Assembly: GCA_002779425.1 (NCBI GenBank)
Contig: PEWP01000015.1
Location: 1 to 21,069, forward strand
DNA: 21,069 bases
Source: a bacterium (Candidatus Gribaldobacteria) CG07_land_8_20_14_0_80_33_18
GTDB taxonomy: Bacteria; Patescibacteriota; Minisyncoccia; Minisyncoccales; CG1-02-41-26
Reading direction: 5' to 3'
The notes under the pieces are model-generated. The model was not told the origin of the DNA and did not search any database. It was given only the letters and a program-made list of their open reading frames with translations. Position 1 is the stretch's first letter; each line of letters starts with the position of its first letter. A program made the translations under genes and the position numbers. Shown here piece by piece: positions 1 to 5,425 of the stretch.

Positions 1-1839
1 TTTATCAATTCTTTTTAAGAAATTATAAACTCTTTTTTTAACAGTCAGCCGATTTTCTCCTCCTTTTGGCGCTTTTTTAAATTTTTCTTTAAAATCTTTA
101 AAGAAATCTTGATATTCTTTTATGGGTTTGTTCTCAAAAATTCCAAATTTTATTTCACTCAGTTCGTTAAAATATCTCGGTTTTATCCCAAGAATTTTCC
201 CAATAATTTCAGCAGTTTGTTTTGCCCGCTCAATAGGCGAAGAAAGAATCAAATCAATGCTCTTTTTCTTCAATAATTTGATTGTTTCTTTTGCTTCTTT
301 TTTACCTTTTACTGTAAGCGAATATTTTTTAGTGTTGGAACTAACTATTTGTTTGACATTGGTTTCAGCCTGGCCGTGCCGCATCAGAAAATAAGAGTTA
401 TTGCTAAATCTTTGTTTTTTTAAGTCATTTCTTCCTCCAATAACTTCTATATTCTTGCACTTTTCGCATTGCCAAATAGGGAGAGGAGTCCCCCAATATC
501 TTTCTCGGGAAAAATTCCAATCTTTTACTTCTTCCAGCCACTTGCCAAATCTCCCAAATTTTAAATAATCGGGAATCCAATTTATTTTTTGATTATTTTT
601 TATTAATTGATTTTTAACTTTACTTGTCTTAACAAACCAAGATGAATGCAAAAGATAAATAAGAGGAGTTTCACATCGCCAACAAAATGGATAATCATGC
701 TCATATAATTCTTCTTTAAAAAGTAAATTTCTTTCTTTTAAATTAGAAAGAATTAAAGAATCGGCATCTTTAACAAACATTTTATCCCAAGGCGCAGCGG
801 GAGTTTTCATTTTTCCTTCCTCATCTACGGTTATTGGAATTTGTCCGCCACAGCGGGAGGATTTAAAAGCGGCGAGGTCTTCTTCTCCAAAAGCTGGGGC
901 AATATGAACTAAACCAGTTCCCTCTTCTAAAGAAACAAAATCGCCAGCAATAACTTTATATAAATTTAAATTGGCTTTGTTAGCAAAGGGGTAAAGCGGT
1001 TCGTAATTTAAACCAATTAATTTTTCTCCTTTAAATTCTTCAATAATTTCTCCTTTTATATCGCAAGCTGTGATTCGTCCTCTTGCTAAAATTAAATACT
1101 CATCTTTGACTTTTAGTTTTACGTAATCAAATTCAGGATTCACAGCTATGGCAACATTCCCTGGAAGCGTCCACGGTGTAGTCGTCCATACCAATAAATA
1201 GGTTGGAATTTGGCTTTTGGCATTTGGAATTTGGCATTTTATAAATATGGCTGGTTCTTTTATCTTTTTATACCCTTGGGCTAATTCATGAGAAGAAAGG
1301 GAAGTTTGGCATCTCGGGCACCAAGGAACAATTCTTTCCGATTGATATAAAAAGTTTTTTTTATAGAACTGCTTAATAATCCACCAGAGAGTTTCAATAT
1401 AATCATTAGTGCAAGTAATGTAGGCATTTTTTAAATCAAGCCAATAACCAATTCTTTCGGTAAATTTTTCCCACTCTTTTTTGTAAAGAAAAATATTTTT
1501 TTTGCATTCCTCAATAAATTTCTCAATTCCAATCTTCTCAATATCTTTTTTGTTTTTAATCTTTAAAACTCTCTCGGCAGCAATCTCAGTCGGCAAACCA
1601 TGGGTATCCCAGCCAGCTCGACGCTCAACTTTAAAACCTCTCATTGTTTTATAACGCAGAATAATATCTTTAAAAGCCCGGGCTAAAAGATGGTGAATTC
1701 CCGGCTTGCCATTGGCATAAGGAGGCCCTTCATAAAAAACAAATTTTTCCTTTCTTTGAGAAATACTTTTCTCAAAAATTTTATTTTTCTGCCAAAATTT
1801 TAAAATTTTCTCCTCAATTTTTGAAAAATTTATTTCCAT
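1..1839 (-). CDS. ileS: Isoleucyl-tRNA synthetase, 5' part (613 codons), with inserted histidine phosphatase domain
   Basis: Class I aminoacyl-tRNA synthetase that charges tRNA-Ile in the cytoplasm. The frame is open from ATG at 1839 to the window edge, so the C-terminus, including KMSKS, is missing. Visible: signature region PPYANGKPGIHH (HIGH-like), GWDTHGLP, the editing-domain sequence LVWTTTPWTLPGNVA, GTGLVHIAPAFGEED, HSSWFVKTS, and WNFSRERYWGTPLPIW followed by a CEKC zinc knuckle. Straight after that knuckle the frame runs into a histidine-phosphatase domain: RHG at 373-381 (about residue 487), then SSPIERAKQTAE and ELSEIKFGIFE, matching the catalytic Arg-His, second Arg and Glu of the phosphoglycerate-mutase superfamily. 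The synthetase sequence should resume beyond base 1. A 7-bp tandem repeat lies in the editing domain (1203-1237). The gene overlaps the upstream membrane gene by 10 bp. IleRS identity is very secure; the domain insertion is read directly. Confidence 0.96.
   Translation of the reverse strand, partial: MEINFSKIEEKILKFWQKNKIFEKSISQRKEKFVFYEGPPYANGKPGIHHLLARAFKDIILRYKTMRGFKVERRAGWDTHGLPTEIAAERVLKIKNKKDIEKIGIEKFIEECKKNIFLYKKEWEKFTERIGYWLDLKNAYITCTNDYIETLWWIIKQFYKKNFLYQSERIVPWCPRCQTSLSSHELAQGYKKIKEPAIFIKCQIPNAKSQIPTYLLVWTTTPWTLPGNVAIAVNPEFDYVKLKVKDEYLILARGRITACDIKGEIIEEFKGEKLIGLNYEPLYPFANKANLNLYKVIAGDFVSLEEGTGLVHIAPAFGEEDLAAFKSSRCGGQIPITVDEEGKMKTPAAPWDKMFVKDADSLILSNLKERNLLFKEELYEHDYPFCWRCETPLIYLLHSSWFVKTSKVKNQLIKNNQKINWIPDYLKFGRFGKWLEEVKDWNFSRERYWGTPLPIWQCEKCKNIEVIGGRNDLKKQRFSNNSYFLMRHGQAETNVKQIVSSNTKKYSLTVKGKKEAKETIKLLKKKSIDLILSSPIERAKQTAEIIGKILGIKPRYFNELSEIKFGIFENKPIKEYQDFFKDFKEKFKKAPKGGENRLTVKKRVYNFLKRIDK
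1203..1237. repeat. Five tandem 7-bp units inside ileS
   Basis: On the plus strand the units are TTGGAAT, TTGGCTT, TTGGCAT, TTGGAAT, TTGGCAT, without gaps. In the IleRS frame they encode the local peptide CQIPNAKSQIP, placed just before the conserved LVWTTTPWTLP of the editing domain, where other IleRS proteins have no such segment. Because 7 and 3 share no factor, the peptide repeats every seven residues (QIPNAKS, then QIP). Confidence 0.85.
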
Positions 1840-2414
1840 AAATTTTTGATGATTGAACTAATAAGCCCTACTCCCAAGGGAGTGGATAAATTATCGTCTA
1901 AAGGGAGGGAAATAGTTTCAAATAAGCTTATTAATAAAGAAATGACTAAAATAAGTTCTAAGGTTAGGCCTTCTAAAATTTCTAAATTTATAAGAATGAC
2001 CCCAATTAAAAAACAAATTAAAAAACAGGCGACCATTCCTTCAAGCGATTTGTTTCGAAATATCTTTATTTTCCCTTTAATAAAAGGGGAAATTACATCT
2101 CCGAAAATAGCGCAAAAAAGGACTGGAATAGCAATCAATTTTTCAAAGAAAATAACTGTCAGAAAACAACCAAGAACTAAATAGGTAATTCCTGAAATTC
2201 TTTGAGTTTCTTCTTCTTTTCCTATCGGAGAAAATACTCCCTCAATTACTCTTTTAATTTTTGGGTTGTAAAATCTTAATGACTCAATAATCAAAGCAAC
2301 TGCGGCAACAACTGCCGAAACAAAAATTGTTTGTTTTTGAGAATAGTAAAGATAAATTAAAGGAAAAAATAGGGCGAGCAATCTAAATAATTTTCTTTTT
2401 ATGATTTGACCCAT
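1830..2414 (-). CDS. CTP-transferase-fold membrane protein, DGK1/dolichol kinase-like
   Basis: 194 aa, very hydrophobic, with about six membrane segments. The motif FGDVISPFIKGK followed by KSLEG near residues 105-125 fits the C-terminal signature of CTP-dependent diacylglycerol or polyprenol kinases (SEC59/DGK1 group of the CTP_transf_1 superfamily), where a GD and a KS/T-LEG element surround the nucleotide site. The expected role is CTP-dependent phosphorylation of a lipid alcohol in the membrane. It overlaps plsY upstream by 16 bp and ileS downstream by 10 bp, so it is probably co-translated with both and belongs with plsY in phospholipid supply. A true phosphatidate cytidylyltransferase is the main alternative; the KSLEG form argues for the kinase branch. 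The substrate cannot be told from sequence. Confidence 0.75.
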   Translation of the reverse strand: MGQIIKRKLFRLLALFFPLIYLYYSQKQTIFVSAVVAAVALIIESLRFYNPKIKRVIEGVFSPIGKEEETQRISGITYLVLGCFLTVIFFEKLIAIPVLFCAIFGDVISPFIKGKIKIFRNKSLEGMVACFLICFLIGVILINLEILEGLTLELILVISLLISLFETISLPLDDNLSTPLGVGLISSIIKNLWK

Positions 2415-2983
2415 AATTGTTTTATTATTTTTTTTATGTTTCCGCTACTATTAATATAACAAAAAACCAAAATAATAATTAGTCCTAAAATTACTTCTAA
2501 TGGTTTTTTTAAAAAATAACAAATCAAAGGTAAAATAAAAGAAACAATAACAGCTGAAATAATTGCCTTTTTCAAAAAGAAATAAATTAGAAAAAAAGGA
2601 ATAAGTAAAATAGCCGATTCAATAGGAGCGAGCATTGTTATTACGCCAATAGCGGTAGACATACCTTTCCCTCCTTTAAATTTTAAAAAAATTGGCTCAT
2701 TATGACCGATAATAGCGCTTAATCCGGAAATGACTAAAAGCGGAAAAGAAAATTTTAACCCATATTGACAAATTAAAATAGGAACAATGCCTTTTGAGAC
2801 ATCACCACAAAAAGCAAAGGCGCCAGCTTTTCTCCCAGCCGCTCGAACCACATTAGAAGCTCCCACATTTTTATCTCCAAAAAAGCGTAAATCTATACCA
2901 ACTAAATTTTTAGCAATAAGAAAACTAAAAGGAATCGAGCCAAAAAAATATCCCAAACTGATAGCAATTAAAATGTCGGTCAT
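2399..2983 (-). CDS. plsY: Glycerol-3-phosphate acyltransferase PlsY
   Basis: 194-aa integral membrane protein, normal for PlsY, which transfers an acyl group from acyl-phosphate to glycerol-3-phosphate to make lysophosphatidate. Diagnostic motifs are all present: GSIPFSFLIAK near residue 16, FFGDKNVGASNVVRAAG near 34-50 (usual form GSGNxGATNxxRxxG), GDVSKG near 60, and GHNEPIFLKFKGGKGMSTAIG near 93-113. Several hydrophobic segments surround them. It is the first gene of a minus-strand series with the DGK1-like gene and ileS, joined by overlaps. Its start lies 41 bp from the divergent smpB start. Phospholipid genes are patchy in reduced CPR genomes, so its presence is informative about membrane metabolism. 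Confidence 0.95.
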   Translation of the reverse strand: MTDILIAISLGYFFGSIPFSFLIAKNLVGIDLRFFGDKNVGASNVVRAAGRKAGAFAFCGDVSKGIVPILICQYGLKFSFPLLVISGLSAIIGHNEPIFLKFKGGKGMSTAIGVITMLAPIESAILLIPFFLIYFFLKKAIISAVIVSFILPLICYFLKKPLEVILGLIIILVFCYINSSGNIKKIIKQLWVKS

Positions 2984-3024
2984 TTTTTAGTTCATTTTAT
3001 CTAATTTCTTGCTAAAATGAAAGA

Positions 3025-3474
3025 ATGAAGCCGATAATTAATAAAAAAGCATATTTCAACTATGAAATTTTAGAAACATTCCAAGCCGGAATTGTCTTAA
3101 TTGGCCAGGAAGTAAAATCAATAAAAAACGGCCGAATAAGCTTAGCCGGTTCTTATATAATCTTGAAAGAAGAAGAGTTTTTCTTAATTGGCGCTAATGT
3201 CCCTCCCTATCAACCTAAAAATGCGCCTCGCGATTACGACCCAAAAAGGTTTCGAAAACTTCTTTTAAAGAAATCAGAAATCAAATATTTAATTGGTAAA
3301 TCACGTCAAATGGGCTTGACGCTGATACCGCTGAAAGTGTATACTAAACAACAGAAGATAAAATTAGAATTTGGTTTAGCAAAAGGAAAAAAGAAAGCAG
3401 ATAAAAGAGAAAAAATTAAAAAACGAGAAATTGAAAGAGAAATAAGAACCTTTCGCTTCGCTCAAGAACCTTGA
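3025..3474 (+). CDS. smpB: SsrA-binding protein SmpB
   Basis: 149-aa partner of tmRNA in trans-translation; it binds the tRNA-like domain and mimics the anticodon arm on stalled ribosomes. Family features in order: N-terminal NKKAYFNYEILETFQAGIVL, the core GQEVKSIKNGRISLAGSYI, YQPKNAPRDYDPKRFRKLLL, LTLIPLKVY, and the basic tail GKKKADKREKIKKREIEREI that folds in the decoding centre. Length is typical. It sits directly before the tmRNA gene; its stop overlaps the tmRNA -35 box. There is no clear Shine-Dalgarno, and only a TAAAAT box lies a few bases before the ATG, so a leaderless transcript is possible. Confidence 0.97.
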   Translation: MKPIINKKAYFNYEILETFQAGIVLIGQEVKSIKNGRISLAGSYIILKEEEFFLIGANVPPYQPKNAPRDYDPKRFRKLLLKKSEIKYLIGKSRQMGLTLIPLKVYTKQQKIKLEFGLAKGKKKADKREKIKKREIEREIRTFRFAQEP

Positions 3475-3499
3475 TTCGCTTAAGGTATAAATATATAAT
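3471..3499 (+). promoter_or_regulatory. Sigma-70-type promoter for tmRNA
   Basis: TTGATT at 3471-3476 and TATAAT at 3494-3499 are separated by exactly 17 bp. The start site is expected near 3506, about 16 bases before the mature tmRNA 5' end. The -35 box overlaps the smpB stop codon, so ssrA has its own promoter. Confidence 0.75.
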
Positions 3500-3521
3500 C
3501 TTGAATTAAGAAGAACCCTAA

Positions 3522-3880
3522 GGGGGTGAAAAGAATTGACAGAATTTCAACCAAAATAGGCAAGCCGAGTTTACTACTAACTCGTAAAAAGTAGTAAATA
3601 AATAAGTGCTAACTTATTTGCAAGTCCAAAACTTGCTCCAGTTTACGCATAAAAAAACGTAAACCATCCGCTCATCGACTCTCGATAGGTGAAAACGGGT
3701 GCCATAAATCGAGATAGACAATTATTTCTGCTTCAAGTAATTGTTGAAAATTAGAAGCTAAGAATATTAAAATTTTGTCTATTTTCATATTTAATATTCT
3801 AAAAATAAATAGACTAAACTTGTAGAACTATTTTAGAAGAAATTTCTGGACGAGGGTTCAATTCCCCTCCACCTCCACCA
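3522..3880 (+). ncRNA. ssrA: Transfer-messenger RNA (tmRNA)
   Basis: 359-nt RNA that rescues stalled ribosomes. The mature 5' end GGGGGTG pairs with CACCTCC near the 3' end (7 bp, one G-U), followed by discriminator A and an encoded CCA ending at 3880. The 3' part has the standard GGACGAGGGTTCAA T-arm sequence. A tag frame with stop codon in a helix-5 hairpin (GTTTACG/CGTAAAC) lies in the middle, followed by a pseudoknot-rich stretch. AGAATTT near the 5' end can pair with AAATTTCT near the 3' end (helix 2). smpB lies immediately upstream. Oddity: six bases rather than five separate the TTCAATT loop from the acceptor strand, so the T-loop is either 8 nt or has a bulged C. A LAGLIDADG gene starts on the last base. 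Confidence 0.95.
3608..3652 (+). other. tmRNA proteolysis-tag reading frame
   Basis: Reading from resume codon GCT the frame encodes ANLFASPKLAPVYA and stops at TAA (3650-3652), which lies in the loop of the helix-5 hairpin. The start Ala-Asn and terminal Ala fit known tags, but the end is VYA rather than the common LAA or VAA. The resume codon is inferred from position and tag form. Confidence 0.85.
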
Positions 3881-4362
3881 TGTTAAAAATGATAAAGACA
3901 AGTTACGGGAAGGTTAAAAGGCTCTCTACTCCAGAATCAGCTTACATAGCTGCCTTAATTGATGGAGAAGGCACAATAAGTTTAACCCGCCACAATAAAA
4001 GTGGATACCGACGGCCAGAAGTGGGAATAAGTAATACAGAACTTAAGTTACTCAAATGGATTAAGAATCTTATTGGGGCTGGGCAGATAAGCTTAAAACG
4101 AAGCCACAATAAGAAACACGCAATGTGTTATACATATAAGATTTGTAATCGACAAGCCTTTAATCTTTTGGCTCAAATTTCGTCGTATTTAAGAACCTAT
4201 AAGCGAAAACGGGCAAAGTTAATTTTAAAAAATTACAAAAAATTAACCCTTCGTAATGGCAAATATTCTCAAAAACTTCTTAAACAAAAAAAGAGATTGG
4301 TGGAAAAATTTTTTGCCATATCTCCTTTCGGAAAACGAAATAGGATAGAAGACTACCTTTAA
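3880..4362 (+). CDS. Free-standing LAGLIDADG homing endonuclease
   Basis: 160 aa with one LAGLIDADG motif, YIAALIDGEGTIS, near residues 22-34; the catalytic acid position is Glu (GEG). Single-motif members act as homodimers and cut long DNA targets, spreading their own gene. C-terminal parts are basic (KRKRAKLILKNYKK), fitting DNA binding. The first ATG begins on the last A of the tmRNA CCA end; a second ATG three codons on (3889) would lie wholly outside the RNA. There is no Shine-Dalgarno before either. The gene stops 8-11 bp before infC. No intron or intein sequence surrounds it, so it is free-standing, wedged between ssrA and infC. Its target is unknown; the tmRNA 3' end is an obvious candidate. 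Confidence 0.9.
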   Translation: MLKMIKTSYGKVKRLSTPESAYIAALIDGEGTISLTRHNKSGYRRPEVGISNTELKLLKWIKNLIGAGQISLKRSHNKKHAMCYTYKICNRQAFNLLAQISSYLRTYKRKRAKLILKNYKKLTLRNGKYSQKLLKQKKRLVEKFFAISPFGKRNRIEDYL

Positions 4363-4370
4363 ACTTTAAA

Positions 4371-4874
4371 ATTTTGTTTGAAAGAATATTAATAAACAAT
4401 CAAATAAGGGCGGAAAAAGTGCGATTAATTGATGCTGAAGGAAAACAACTGGGAATTTTTGATTTGGGAACCGCGCTTCAAAAAGCAAGAGAACAAGGAT
4501 TAGATTTGGTTCAGGTAACCCATAGAATATTTCCGCCGGTATGCAAAATAATTGATGCCGGTAAATATTTTTATCAACAAGCAAAAAAACAAAAAATTAA
4601 AAAAATTGGAGGGTTAAAAAATATCAGGTTAGGTTTTAATATCTCTTCTCATGATTTGGAAACTAAAGCTAAAATAGCAGAAAAATTTTTAAAAGAAGGG
4701 AATCCAGTAAGAGTTGAAATGGTCTTAAGACAGAGGGAGAAAAGGTTATCTGATTTTGCCAAACAAAAATTAAATCAATTTTTAGAAATATTAAAAAAAT
4801 TAATTCCTTTTAAGGTTGGACGAGAATTAAAAAAGGAGGCAAGAGGCCTAACAATGATAATTACTAAAGAGTAA
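4371..4874 (+). CDS. infC: Translation initiation factor IF-3
   Basis: About 166 aa. IF-3 binds the 30S subunit, keeps subunits apart and proofreads start codons. N-domain: INNQIRAEKVRLIDAEGKQLG and the linker before PPVCKIIDAGKYFYQQAKK; C-domain: RLGFNISSHDLETKAKIAEKFL, VRVEMVLRQREKR, ending near RGLTMII. The frame opens at 4344 but has no ATG or GTG upstream of the conserved INNQIRA; the only fitting starts are ATT at 4371 or TTG at 4374. A rare start matches the known AUU-dependent self-control of infC in other bacteria. I place the start at ATT; TTG is equally possible. First gene of infC-rpmI-rplT; spacing to rpmI is 9 bp. Confidence 0.95.
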   Translation: MLFERILINNQIRAEKVRLIDAEGKQLGIFDLGTALQKAREQGLDLVQVTHRIFPPVCKIIDAGKYFYQQAKKQKIKKIGGLKNIRLGFNISSHDLETKAKIAEKFLKEGNPVRVEMVLRQREKRLSDFAKQKLNQFLEILKKLIPFKVGRELKKEARGLTMIITKE

Positions 4875-4883
4875 AAAGGTATT

Positions 4884-5057
4884 ATGAGAAAATCAGTTTT
4901 AAAAAGATTTAAAATTACAAAAAGGGGGAAAGTTCTAAGAAGACTCACTGGTCAAGACCATTACCGAGCAAAAAAATCAGGGAAAAAAATCAGACAATTA
5001 AGAAAATGGGTTGAGGTCCCTAAATTTTTAGCTAAAAAAATAAAAAAACTTATATGA
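4884..5057 (+). CDS. rpmI: Ribosomal protein bL35
   Basis: 57 aa, strongly basic, with a typical L35 layout: MRKSVLKRFKITKRGKVLRR, then the GQDHYRAKKSGKKIRQLRKW region that in L35 contacts 23S rRNA, ending KKIKKLI. An AAAAAGG stretch before the ATG may serve as ribosome binding site. It lies between infC and rplT and shares an ATGA overlap with rplT (its TGA stop overlaps the rplT start), fitting translational coupling in the conserved infC-rpmI-rplT order. Confidence 0.95.
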   Translation: MRKSVLKRFKITKRGKVLRRLTGQDHYRAKKSGKKIRQLRKWVEVPKFLAKKIKKLI

Positions 5058-5425
5058 CAAGAGTAAAACGAGGAAAAATTGCTCATAAAAGACGAAAGCA
5101 TTTATTAAAATATACCAAAGGATTTAGATGGGGCAGAAAATCAAAATATCGGGCAGCGAAAGAAGCATTGCTTCATGCTTTTACTTATGCTTACAGAGAT
5201 AGAAAGGCAAAAAAAAGAGAAAGAAGAGCTCTTTGGCAAATTCAAATTAATGCTGCCTGCCGAGAGCATAGTTTAAGTTATAGTAAATTTATTCATGGTC
5301 TAAAACAAAAAAAGATTGAACTTGACCGAAAAATTTTAGCCCAACTCGCCCAAAGCCATCCCGAAATCTTTGAAAAATTAGTTGAAAAAGCAAAAACTTC
5401 TCTCAAGAACGCTGAAAAAACTTAA
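5054..5425 (+). CDS. rplT: Ribosomal protein bL20
   Basis: 123 aa, normal for L20, an assembly protein of the 50S subunit that in several bacteria also represses its own operon by binding the leader RNA. Motifs: MTRVKRGKIAHKRRKHLLKY, GFRWGRKSKYRAAKEALLHA, AYRDRKAKKRERRALWQIQI, and the globular part from AACREHSLSYSKFIHGL to the end. The start is fixed by the ATGA overlap with rpmI. Its 3' end overlaps the convergent polX gene by 23 bp, so no intergenic terminator exists and the two transcripts must run into each other. Confidence 0.97.
   Translation: MTRVKRGKIAHKRRKHLLKYTKGFRWGRKSKYRAAKEALLHAFTYAYRDRKAKKRERRALWQIQINAACREHSLSYSKFIHGLKQKKIELDRKILAQLAQSHPEIFEKLVEKAKTSLKNAEKT

Noticed and set aside
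122..394. Open frame on the plus strand of 90 codons
   Set aside because: It lies opposite the ileS phosphatase domain, whose motifs read clearly on the minus strand; no family resemblance on the plus strand.
1..411. Separate phosphoglycerate-mutase-like gene
   Set aside because: The minus-strand frame is continuous with IleRS, with no stop or start signal between; it is an internal domain as far as visible.
3522..4362. Group I intron or permuted tmRNA explaining the endonuclease
   Set aside because: The tmRNA is complete and in one piece (359 nt, both acceptor strands, tag, CCA); the endonuclease follows it rather than interrupting it.
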